Below, one piece after another: positions 15,552-22,854 of a DNA stretch of 64,000 nucleotides. Every line of letters begins with the position of its first letter. The first letter of the stretch is position 1. A program made the translations under genes and the position numbers. Origin of the DNA: Streptomyces sp. NBC_00620 (GTDB taxonomy: Bacteria; Actinomycetota; Actinomycetes; Streptomycetales; Streptomycetaceae); NCBI RefSeq assembly GCF_026341825.1, contig NZ_JAPENY010000002.1, forward strand, positions 62,001-126,000, given 5' to 3'. The notes under the pieces were generated by a model, which had not been told where the DNA came from, did no database searches, and saw only the letters and a list, made by a program, of their open reading frames with translations.

Positions 15552-16478
15552 TCAGCCCTGTTGTATGAGGGGTCGCGCAGGGTCGGCCGACCACTCCTCC
15601 AGGGAGCCGTCGTACAGCGTGACGTCCTCGCGGCCCAGCAGTGTCAGTGCGAGGGCGGCCCCGGCCGCGGAGATTCCGCCGCCGCAGTACAGAACGACGG
15701 GGGAGGCGGTGTCGTCGAGCACCGCCCCGACGCGCGCGGCGAGTTCGGCGCGCGGCAGGAACCGGCCCGCCTCGTCGAGCAGCCCCCGGCCGGGCAGGTT
15801 CAGGCTGCCGGGGATGTGCCCGCGCCGCGAGTACCGGGTCGGCGCACTGCCGTCGAACCCGGACTCCGGAAGCGCGCAGACGAGGGTGCCGGGCCGCTCA
15901 CCGCGCAGGACGGCGTCGACGTCGGGGAGGGTGGCCCAGGCGTGGGGGAGGGGGACGGGGGTGAGAGTTTCGGCTGCCGGAGCGGGTTCCTCCTGCCCGT
16001 TGAGGACCGGCCGTCCGGCCGCCTCCCAGGCCTGCAGGCCTCCGTCGAGTACCGCCGCCGGTACGGAGATCGCCCGCAGCATCCACCACAGCCGGGCCGC
16101 CCAGATGCCGCCCGCGCTGTCGTACGCGACGACCTCGCTGCCGTCCCGCACACCGAGCCGACGCAGGGCGGCGGCCAGCGCCTCAGGTGCGGGAACCGCG
16201 AAGTGGTACGGCGCCTCGTGGTCCGAGAGCTCGCCCGTGAGGTCCGCGTGGCGGGAGCCCGGGATGTGCCGCCCGGCCCACTGGGCGTGGCCGCTGCCGG
16301 AGCGGTAGTCGCCGTCGTGGCCCGGCGACGGAAGCAGCGCGGTGGCGTCGAGGACGACCAGCCGGGGGTCGTCGAGACGGGCCGCGAGCCAGGCGTCGTC
16401 GACCAGCGGTCCGGGAAGCAGCGGTCCGGGGAGCGGGAGCCCGGAGAGCGGGAGTCCGGGGAGCGGGGCGTCGGTCAT
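15552..16478 (-). CDS. Thiosulfate/3-mercaptopyruvate sulfurtransferase (tandem rhodanese)
   Basis: The 308-residue protein has two rhodanese domains, an inactive N-terminal one (about 25-150) and a catalytic C-terminal one with Cys265 in the loop VLYCGGGISAAG. It moves sulfane sulfur from thiosulfate or mercaptopyruvate to an acceptor. The loop reads CGGGIS rather than the CGSGVT or CRxGx[T/S] of classical enzymes, so donor preference is open. The N-terminus (residues 5-25) is a Pro-Leu-Gly repeat encoded by a 15-bp tandem repeat. The neighbouring thiamine operon is divergent; sulfur transfer for thiazole synthesis is possible but unproven. Confidence 0.85.
   Translation of the reverse strand: MTDAPLPGLPLSGLPLPGPLLPGPLVDDAWLAARLDDPRLVVLDATALLPSPGHDGDYRSGSGHAQWAGRHIPGSRHADLTGELSDHEAPYHFAVPAPEALAAALRRLGVRDGSEVVAYDSAGGIWAARLWWMLRAISVPAAVLDGGLQAWEAAGRPVLNGQEEPAPAAETLTPVPLPHAWATLPDVDAVLRGERPGTLVCALPESGFDGSAPTRYSRRGHIPGSLNLPGRGLLDEAGRFLPRAELAARVGAVLDDTASPVVLYCGGGISAAGAALALTLLGREDVTLYDGSLEEWSADPARPLIQQG
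16411..16470. repeat. Four 15-bp tandem repeats at the 5' end of the sulfurtransferase gene
   Basis: Units start at 16411, 16426, 16441 and 16456 and share the pattern CCGGRGAGCGGGRGY. On the minus strand they encode five-residue LPLPG/LPGPL blocks just after the start codon. Confidence 0.85.
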
Positions 16479-16611
16479 GGCGGGGATGCTAACCCGAGGG
16501 CATGTGCGGAGCACGCCTGAGCTGGGACATCTCACTCACCGGGCACATTCGTCCCACATAGTGGATCACGCTTGCGCAGGCATGGTCGGCGGGGGTTATG
16601 GTTTCGGCCAT

Positions 16612-16778
16612 CTACGCGGGAGCCCCTACCCGGTTGGGCTGAGAGGGCGTCTGGGATCCGAGTCGGCGTTGTGCCGGTGACGATCCCCATGGGAACGCCG
16701 ACCGCACCACTTGAGCCTCGGAGACCGCTGCCCGATCCCGGTCGGATCGGACGACGGCCTCCGTGCCCCGCGTAGGAG
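16612..16778 (+). promoter_or_regulatory. TPP-riboswitch-like leader (divergent thi-box)
   Basis: The 5' half, GCGGGAGCCCCTACCC followed by GGTTGGGCTGAGAGGGC, has the P3 stem GCCC/GGGC abutting the invariant CTGAGA of TPP aptamers. An inserted arm follows (GTCGGCGTT pairs with AACGCCGAC). The 3' half, GACCGCTGCCCGATCCCGG, departs from the usual CTGAACCTGATCCGGGT, and the end CGCGTAGGAG resembles the conserved GCGTAGGGA. CTACGCGGG (16612-16620) and CCCGCGTAG (16767-16775) are perfectly complementary. Its position before an NMT1-like gene and a ThiXYZ-type importer supports thiamine control. A covariance-model test is needed because the 3' half is unusual. Confidence 0.55.
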
Positions 16779-16935
16779 TACCGCATGTCCTCAGCAGTCG
16801 AGCAGAAGTGTCCCCCGGCGCTCGCCGCGGCGGCCCGCTCCTGTTGTTGACCCACGCGGTCTCCCCTTCCCTCCTTCTTTCCCCACCAGGCCCGCACCCT
16901 GAGTGCCGCCCTGCCGTCCGCGGAGTTGTCTGCCG

Positions 16936-17871
16936 ATGTCGCACGTCCGAGTCATGCTCGACTACTTCCACCCCTGGCCGAATTCCGCCGGTCTGTACGT
17001 CGCCCGGGACCGCGGCTGGTACCGCGAGGCCGGCCTCGACGTGGAACTCGCCGTCCAGGATCCGGGACGCGGTGACACCCTGGAGTACCTGACCCGCGGC
17101 GAGGTGGACTTCGGCATCTTCCCGCCGAACCGCCTCCTCGCCCGCCGCGCCGCCGACGGCTCCCCGCTGCTCGGCGTCGCCGCCGTCAACCACCGTGCCC
17201 TGGAAGCGATCCAGACCGCCCGCTCGACCGGGATCACCCGCCCCCGCGACCTTTCCGGCCGCCGCCTCGCCTACAACCCGACTCCCCGCGGTCGCGCCAT
17301 GGTCCGCCACCTGGTCGCGGCCGACGGCGGCGACCCGGACGCGGTGATCACCGTCGACGCCGGCTACCGCGAACTCACCGTCGACGACATAGCGGCCGGC
17401 GAGGCCGACGCCACCTTCGGCAACTACTGGTCCTGGGACGCCCTCCGCGGCGACCTGCCCGAGACAGCGCGGCTGACCTGGCCGGTCGACGAGATCGGCG
17501 CCCCGCGCTACCACAGCTACCTCCTCGGCACGAGCGAGGCCTTCGCCGACGCCCGCCCGGACCTGGTGCGCGCCTTCCTGTCCGCCACCGCCCGCGGCTA
17601 CGCGGCCGCCGCAGCCGAACAGGACTACACCCGCGCCCTGCTGGAGCGCGTGATCCCCTACTTCTCCCGCCCCCTGATCGCCCGCTCCCTCGCCCTGGTC
17701 GCCCCGACCTGGACCGGCGCCGACGGCCACTGGGGCGAGATCGACGAGACCCGCATGGGCCCGTACGCCGACTGGCTCGCCCGGTACGGCGCCATCGCGC
17801 ACGCCCGCGACTGGGCCTCCTCGTACACGAACGACCTGCTCGGAGCCCATGCCCCGGCGGCCGCCAAGTGA
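16936..17871 (+). CDS. NMT1/THI5-like domain protein without export signal
   Basis: The 311-residue protein belongs to the periplasmic-binding-fold NMT1/THI5-like family: LDYFHPWPNSAGLYVARDRGWYREAGLDVEL opening, then GEVDFGIFPPNRLLARR and GEADATFGNYWSWD. Family members are either ThiY-type pyrimidine-binding lipoproteins or the eukaryotic-type enzyme making HMP phosphate. This one has neither signal peptide nor lipobox, while the next gene supplies a proper ThiY-like lipoprotein. A cytosolic role in pyrimidine precursor handling is therefore plausible. ATG 16936 is chosen; an in-frame start at 16903 adds only 11 residues that do not form a signal. Confidence 0.75.
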   Translation: MSHVRVMLDYFHPWPNSAGLYVARDRGWYREAGLDVELAVQDPGRGDTLEYLTRGEVDFGIFPPNRLLARRAADGSPLLGVAAVNHRALEAIQTARSTGITRPRDLSGRRLAYNPTPRGRAMVRHLVAADGGDPDAVITVDAGYRELTVDDIAAGEADATFGNYWSWDALRGDLPETARLTWPVDEIGAPRYHSYLLGTSEAFADARPDLVRAFLSATARGYAAAAAEQDYTRALLERVIPYFSRPLIARSLALVAPTWTGADGHWGEIDETRMGPYADWLARYGAIAHARDWASSYTNDLLGAHAPAAAK

Positions 17872-17883
17872 CCTGCCAGGCAA

Positions 17884-17932
17884 GGGATCTGACGAGGCGT
17901 ATGGCTGTGGACCTGATGCGGGTCAGCAGCGC
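17884..17932 (+). promoter_or_regulatory. Second TPP-aptamer-like motif before the thiY-like gene
   Basis: CTGACGAGG (17889-17897) followed by TGGACCTGATGCGGGTCA (17908-17925) resembles the CTGAGAGG and TGAACCTGATCCGGGTCA parts of TPP riboswitches. GCTG/CAGC and GACC/GGTC stems are possible. The usual upstream P3 arm is not obvious. It lies between the NMT1-like gene and the lipoprotein gene and may be an additional or relic thiamine sensor. Confidence 0.4.
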
Positions 17933-18000
17933 GCTGTGTCGGGCGTGAGCTGCACCGCCACGTCCCCGTCATCGCCGCGCCGCCCCCTTCGAGGATTCCC

Positions 18001-19038
18001 ATGAGACGCCGTACGTCCGCCCTGCTCGCCATATCCACCGCCGCCGCTCTGGCCCTGACCGGCTGCGCCTCGGGCGACTCCACGTCCGCCGCCGCCGAGG
18101 ACGGCACCACCACGGTCACCCTCGCCCTGGACTGGACCCCCAACACCAACCACACCGGGATCTACGTCGCTCAGCAGAAGGGCTGGTTCAAGGACGCCGG
18201 GATCGACCTGAAGATCGTGCCGTACGGCACGACCGCGCCCGAGACGCTGGTCGCCAACCACAAGGCGGACTTCGGCATCTCCTACCAGGAGGGCATCACC
18301 ACCGCGCGCGCCGCGGGCCAGGACATCAAGTCGGTGTACGCCGTCACGCAGAAGACGAACGTCACGGTCTCCGTGCGCGCCGACCGAGACGACATCACGT
18401 CCCCCAAGGACCTGGACGGCAAGACGTACGCGGGGTTCGGCGCCCCCTACGAGAAGGCCCTGCTCCAGAAGGTCATCCAGGCGGACGGCGGCAAGGGCGA
18501 CTTCAAGCAGATCACGCTCAACACCTCGGCGTACGCGGCCCTTTACGCGGGCAAGGCGGACTTCGCGATGCCGATGCCGACCTGGGAGGGCCTGGAGGCC
18601 AAGGAGACGGGCAAGCCGCTCAAGGACTTCGCGCTCGCCGACTACGGCGTCCCGGCGATCTACTCGACCCTCATCGCCTCCTCCGGCCAGTACCTGAAGG
18701 ACAACCCGGAGATCGCCAAGAAGTTCATCGCCGCGCTCAACAAGGGCTACGAGTACGCCGCCGACAGCCCGGACCAGGCCGCCGACCTGCTCATCGCGGC
18801 CAACAAGAGCACACTCACCAACACCGAACTGGTCAAGGAGAGCGAGCAGTTGCTCGCCAAGGAGTACTACCGGGCCGCGGACGGCACCATCGGCACTCAG
18901 AGCGCCGAACGCTGGCAGGACTTCGCCGACTTCGACTTCAAGTCCGGCCTGCTGACCGACGAGAACGGCAAGAAGCTCACCAAGGCCCCCGACGCCTCGG
19001 AGTTCTTCACCAACGACTATCTCCCGGCCGCCCAGTGA
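18001..19038 (+). CDS. thiY: ThiY-like ABC substrate-binding lipoprotein (thiamine pyrimidine precursor)
   Basis: The 345-residue lipoprotein has a lipobox ending LTGC with the modified Cys at residue 22. The mature part starts VTLALDWTPNTNHTGIYVAQQKGWFKDAGIDL, the characteristic opening of ThiY/NMT1-like proteins, and contains FGISYQEGITTARAAGQDIKSV and DFAMPMPTWEG. ThiY binds N-formyl-4-amino-5-aminomethyl-2-methylpyrimidine in Bacillus; the exact ligand here is inferred. Its stop overlaps the permease start by GTGA. The TPP-like leader and the kinase at the operon end support a precursor salvage role. Confidence 0.85.
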   Translation: MRRRTSALLAISTAAALALTGCASGDSTSAAAEDGTTTVTLALDWTPNTNHTGIYVAQQKGWFKDAGIDLKIVPYGTTAPETLVANHKADFGISYQEGITTARAAGQDIKSVYAVTQKTNVTVSVRADRDDITSPKDLDGKTYAGFGAPYEKALLQKVIQADGGKGDFKQITLNTSAYAALYAGKADFAMPMPTWEGLEAKETGKPLKDFALADYGVPAIYSTLIASSGQYLKDNPEIAKKFIAALNKGYEYAADSPDQAADLLIAANKSTLTNTELVKESEQLLAKEYYRAADGTIGTQSAERWQDFADFDFKSGLLTDENGKKLTKAPDASEFFTNDYLPAAQ

Positions 19039-19808
19039 GAGCGGCACTGCGTGCCGTCTGGCCACCCCTCCTCGTCCTCGCCGTCGTGGTCGGCGGCTGG
19101 CAGACGTACGTCACCGCCGCCGGCGTCGACCCGACGGTGCTGCCCAGCCCCGGCCGCGTACTGAACCAGGGCTGGGCCAACCGCACCGACCTGTGGGACC
19201 AGACCCTGCCCACCCTCCAGGAGACCCTGCTCGGCTTCGCGCTCTCCTTCGCCGCCGCCTGGCTGGTCGCCGTGATCCTGGACTTCTCGGCGGCGGCCCG
19301 CCGGGGCCTGTACCCACTCCTGGTCGCCTCGCAGACCATCCCGATCGTCGCAGTGGCGCCCCTGCTGATCATCTGGTTCGGCTTCGGACTGCTGCCGAAG
19401 ATGCTGGTCGTGACCCTGACGACGTTCTTCCCGCTCGCCGCCAACCTGGCGGCGGGCTTCGCGTCCACCGACCGCGACGCGATGCGCCTGCTGCGCTCGC
19501 TCGGCACGGGCCGCTGGCGCGCCTTCCGGCTCGTCCGCGTCCCGAGCGCGCTGCCGCACTTCTTCACCGGGCTGCGCGTCAGCATCACGTACGCCGTCGT
19601 GGGCGCCGTCTTCGCCGAGTACGCGGGCGCCGAGAAGGGCCTCGGGATCTACATGCAGGCGCAGAAGAGCGCGTTCCGCACGGATCTCGTCTTCGCGGCG
19701 GTCGTGGTCACCGCGCTGCTGAGCATCGCCCTGTTCGGGGCGACGTATCTGCTGCAACGGCTCGTCCTGCCGTGGGAACGGGCGCTCCTGAAGGAAGGCC
19801 GGACATGA
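19035..19808 (+). CDS. thiX: ABC transporter permease, ThiX type
   Basis: The 257-residue protein has six membrane segments and the EAA-loop region STDRDAMRLLRSLGTGRWRAFRLVRVPSALPHFFTGLR that contacts the ATPase, as in the SsuC/TauC/ThiX family. The GTG start at 19035 overlaps the thiY stop by 4 bp and its own stop overlaps the ATPase start, indicating translational coupling. Confidence 0.88.
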   Translation: MRAALRAVWPPLLVLAVVVGGWQTYVTAAGVDPTVLPSPGRVLNQGWANRTDLWDQTLPTLQETLLGFALSFAAAWLVAVILDFSAAARRGLYPLLVASQTIPIVAVAPLLIIWFGFGLLPKMLVVTLTTFFPLAANLAAGFASTDRDAMRLLRSLGTGRWRAFRLVRVPSALPHFFTGLRVSITYAVVGAVFAEYAGAEKGLGIYMQAQKSAFRTDLVFAAVVVTALLSIALFGATYLLQRLVLPWERALLKEGRT

Positions 19809-20599
19809 GTCTCCAAGTGCGGGGAGGTCTCCAAGTACAAGGTGCCGGAAAGGCGTTCGGGTCGCTCGAAGTGCTGCGCGATCTCGAACTCACCGTGGAA
19901 CCGGGCGAGTTCGCGGCCGTCATCGGCCCGAGCGGCAGCGGCAAGAGCACCCTGTTCAACCTGATCTCCGGCCTGGACACGCCCACTTCGGGCGAGATCC
20001 TCATCGACGGCGCCCCCGCGTCCGTGGCCTCCGGCAAGGTCGCGTACATGCCCCAGAAGGACCTGCTGTTCCCCTGGCGCACGGTGCTCGACAACACCGC
20101 GCTCGGGCTCGAGGCCCAGGGCGTACGGAAGAAGGAGGCGCGGCGCCGGGCGGGCGAGCTCTTCGAGGCCTTCGGACTCGACGGCTTCCAGTCCTCCTAC
20201 CCCTTCCAGCTCAGCGGCGGCATGCGGCAGCGCGCGGCCCTCCTGCGCACGGTCGTCCTGGAGCGCCCCGTACTGCTGCTCGACGAGCCCTTCGGTGCGC
20301 TCGACTCCCTCACCCGCACCGAGATGCAGCTGTGGCTGGCCGACATGTGGCAGCGCTACCGCTGGACCGTCGTCCTCGTCACCCACGACATCCGCGAGGC
20401 CGTCCTGCTCGCCGACACCGTGCACGTCCTCTCACCCCGCCCGGCCACCGTCGTCGAGCGGGTCGAGGTACCGCGCTCGGGCCCGCGCGGCCTGGAGGCC
20501 CTGACCGAACCGGAGTTCGCGGCAACCGAGCGGCGCCTGTTCGACGCGCTGAGCGGCCGGCCGAGCAAGGTGGAGCAGGAAAAGGTGGTGACCGGATGA
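19805..20599 (+). CDS. thiZ: ABC transporter ATP-binding protein, ThiZ type
   Basis: The 264-residue ATPase has Walker A GPSGSGKST, Q-loop MPQKDLLFPW, signature LSGGMRQRAAL, Walker B LLLDEPFGALD and switch His in VTHDIREA. It matches the SsuB/ThiZ group and powers the importer formed with the two preceding gene products. It overlaps both neighbours by ATGA. Confidence 0.9.
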   Translation: MSLQVRGGLQVQGAGKAFGSLEVLRDLELTVEPGEFAAVIGPSGSGKSTLFNLISGLDTPTSGEILIDGAPASVASGKVAYMPQKDLLFPWRTVLDNTALGLEAQGVRKKEARRRAGELFEAFGLDGFQSSYPFQLSGGMRQRAALLRTVVLERPVLLLDEPFGALDSLTRTEMQLWLADMWQRYRWTVVLVTHDIREAVLLADTVHVLSPRPATVVERVEVPRSGPRGLEALTEPEFAATERRLFDALSGRPSKVEQEKVVTG

Positions 20600-21669
20600 G
20601 CCGCCTGCTGGCCCACGGCATGGGCACCGCCCCCGTCGCCCCCGACTGGCCGCCCCTCACCGACGCCGAGGTCGAGGCCGTCGTCGGCCCCGCGCGGGTG
20701 CTGTGGCGCAGCCCGCGCCCGCTGTCCGCAGCCGCCGTCGTCGACCGTCGCGGACGGCGGCTGTTCGTGAAACGCCACCACCGCGACGTACGCACCCTCG
20801 AAGGCCTGGCAGAGGAGCACGCCTTCCTGCGGTACCTGCGCGAGCGGGGCGCGCCGGTCGTCGAGGTCCTTGGCGCCGAGGCGCGCGGGGAGTGGGTGTA
20901 CGAGGTCCACTCGGCCGGGACCGGGACGGATCTGTACCGGGATGCGCTGTCCTGGTCGCCCTTCGTCTCCGTACGTCATGCCCGTGCCGCCGGTGCCGCG
21001 CTGGCCCAACTGCACCTGGCCGCAGAGGGGTTCGAAGCCCCTCGCCGCCGCACGCAGCACCTGGTCTCCTCCTTCACCGTGTTCGCGGCGGTCGACCCCG
21101 AGGCGGCCCTTGAGGCGTACGCGACCCAACGCCCGGCGCTCGCAGCCGCGTTGGCGCACCGCCCCTGGCGGGACGACCTGCGGGAGGTCCATCTCCCCTT
21201 CTACGAGCGCCTGTTGCCCTACCTCAGCCGTCTCGCCCCCCTCTGGACCCACAACGACTGGCATGCCTCGAACCTCCTCTGGGACACGGCGTCCGGCGAG
21301 GTGTCCACCGTCCTCGACTTCGGCCTCAGCGACCGCACGACAGCCGTCCACGACCTGGCCACCGCCATCGAGCGCAACACGGTGCAGTGGCTGGACCCGT
21401 CCCGCCCGGTGCGCTTCGAGGACGTGGACGCGCTCCTCGACGGCTACACGTCGGTACGCCCGCTCAGCGCCGTCGAGTCGGCCGCCCTGCCCGAGCTACT
21501 GCCGCTCGTGCACGCCGAGTTCGCGCTCTCTGAGATGGGCTACTTCCACGGGGTGACCCGGTCCGCGGAGAACACGGCGCTGGCGTACGAGTACTTCGTG
21601 GGGCATGCGCGGTGGTTCGCGGGGGAGGACGGGGCGTTGCTGCTGAAGAGGGTGCGCGAGCGCGTGTAG
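20596..21669 (+). CDS. Phosphotransferase (APH/choline-kinase fold), putative thiamine-precursor kinase
   Basis: The 357-residue protein has the kinase-like catalytic loop THNDWHASNLLWDT (near residues 217-230) and the metal-binding VLDFGLSDRTTAVHDLATAIE segment, with a FVKRHH lysine in the N-lobe. This is the aminoglycoside phosphotransferase/choline kinase fold, which also includes ThiN/YcfN-type thiamine kinases. Its start overlaps the ATPase stop (ATGA), so it is made together with the importer. A kinase that traps the imported pyrimidine or thiamine as phosphate is the most economical role; drug phosphorylation is the alternative. Confidence 0.8.
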   Translation: MSRLLAHGMGTAPVAPDWPPLTDAEVEAVVGPARVLWRSPRPLSAAAVVDRRGRRLFVKRHHRDVRTLEGLAEEHAFLRYLRERGAPVVEVLGAEARGEWVYEVHSAGTGTDLYRDALSWSPFVSVRHARAAGAALAQLHLAAEGFEAPRRRTQHLVSSFTVFAAVDPEAALEAYATQRPALAAALAHRPWRDDLREVHLPFYERLLPYLSRLAPLWTHNDWHASNLLWDTASGEVSTVLDFGLSDRTTAVHDLATAIERNTVQWLDPSRPVRFEDVDALLDGYTSVRPLSAVESAALPELLPLVHAEFALSEMGYFHGVTRSAENTALAYEYFVGHARWFAGEDGALLLKRVRERV

Positions 21670-21678
21670 AAACGGCGA

Positions 21679-21710
21679 CGACCCGTCGACGGGGGAAGTT
21701 CGACGGGTCG
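21679..21710. terminator. Terminator between the thi operon and panB
   Basis: CGACCCGTCGA (21679-21689) and TCGACGGGTCG (21700-21710) form an 11-bp perfect stem with a 10-base loop, just after the kinase stop and between converging genes. Confidence 0.8.
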
Positions 21711-21759
21711 CCTCGTTGCCGCAGTGGCTCAGTGGACCTCGTAAGGCCCTTAATTGATC

Positions 21760-22647
21760 TCAGTGCACGGAGTGCTCGTCCAGCGGGAACGTTCCGCCGA
21801 TGACATCGTCGGCGAACGCCTTCGCCGCGTTGCCCATGACCTCACGCAGGTTGGCGTACTGCTTGACGAACTTCGGCATCCTGCCGCCGGTCAGGCCGAG
21901 CATGTCGGTCCAGACGAGGACCTGCGCGTCCGTCTCCGGGCCTGCGCCGATACCGACCGTCGGGATGTGCAGGGTGCGGGTGACCTCGCCGGCCAGCTCG
22001 GCCGGGACCAGCTCCAGGACGACGGCGAACGCGCCCGCGTCCTGGACCGCCTTGGCGTCGCGCAGCAGCTGGTGGGCCGCCTCCTCGCCGCGGCCCTGCA
22101 CCCGGTAGCCCATGGAGTTCACGGACTGCGGGGTCAGCCCGATGTGGGCCATGACGGGGATGCCCGACTCCACGAGCAGCTCGATCTGGCGGTGCGAGCG
22201 CTCGCCGCCCTCCAGCTTCACCGCGCCGACCCCGGCCTCCTTGACGAGGCGGGTGGCCGAGCGCAGCGCCTGGACCGGGCCCTCCTGGTAGGACCCGAAG
22301 GGCAGGTCGCCGACGATCAGGGCGCGCGAGGTGCCCCGTACGACCGCGGCCGACAGCATGGTCATCTCGTCCATCGTGACGGGCACGGTGGTCTCGTACC
22401 CCAGGTGGCAGTTGCCCGCCGAGTCGCCGACGAGCATGACCGGGATGCCGGCCTCGTCGAAGACGGACGCGGTCATCGCGTCGTAGGCCGTGAGCATGGG
22501 CCACTTCTCGCCGCGTTCCTTGGCGGCGGTGATGTCGCGCACCGTGATTCGGCGGGTGCTCTTACCCCCGTACAGCGCCTTGCTGCTGTCGGTGGACGGG
22601 CGCACACCCTCCGTGGGCTGCTCAGCGGCAGCCGAAAGCTGCGTCAT
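21760..22647 (-). CDS. panB: 3-methyl-2-oxobutanoate hydroxymethyltransferase (ketopantoate hydroxymethyltransferase)
   Basis: The 295-residue enzyme adds a hydroxymethyl group from methylenetetrahydrofolate to alpha-ketoisovalerate, the first committed step of pantothenate and CoA synthesis. Family motifs are clear: KWPMLTAYDAMTASVFDEAG, VGDSAGNCHLGYETT (metal-binding Asp), VKLEGGERS, AHIGLTPQSVNSMGG-like AHIGLTPQSVNSMGY, and GIGAGPETDAQVLVWTDMLGL. An N-terminal extension of about 35 residues is usual in Streptomyces. AGGAG lies 9 bases before the ATG at 22647. Confidence 0.95.
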   Translation of the reverse strand: MTQLSAAAEQPTEGVRPSTDSSKALYGGKSTRRITVRDITAAKERGEKWPMLTAYDAMTASVFDEAGIPVMLVGDSAGNCHLGYETTVPVTMDEMTMLSAAVVRGTSRALIVGDLPFGSYQEGPVQALRSATRLVKEAGVGAVKLEGGERSHRQIELLVESGIPVMAHIGLTPQSVNSMGYRVQGRGEEAAHQLLRDAKAVQDAGAFAVVLELVPAELAGEVTRTLHIPTVGIGAGPETDAQVLVWTDMLGLTGGRMPKFVKQYANLREVMGNAAKAFADDVIGGTFPLDEHSVH

Positions 22648-22808
22648 CGCAACGGCTCCTTCTGTCATCTCGAGGCGCCCTGACGGCGTCCCCGGATCAC
22701 CTCCATGGTGGCACCTCGTGCCAATCGCGGCTAGACCGGCCCCCAGACCCACCCGGAGGGCCTCGTCCCTGCGACCTAGGTCTCTTCGTAAGGTCTCCGT
22801 AAAGCATT

Positions 22809-22835
22809 TTCGATACGAGACGGTGTCGTATCGAA
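22809..22835. promoter_or_regulatory. Palindromic operator before the MFS exporter gene
   Basis: TTCGATACGA and TCGTATCGAA form 10-bp perfect arms around GACGGTG, 19 bp before the start codon at 22855. The spacing and position fit a TetR-family operator overlapping the promoter; the TetR gene two positions downstream is the obvious candidate regulator. A half-site-like CGAATATCG follows. Confidence 0.75.
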
Positions 22836-22854
22836 TATCGCTAGGCTGTGCCGC

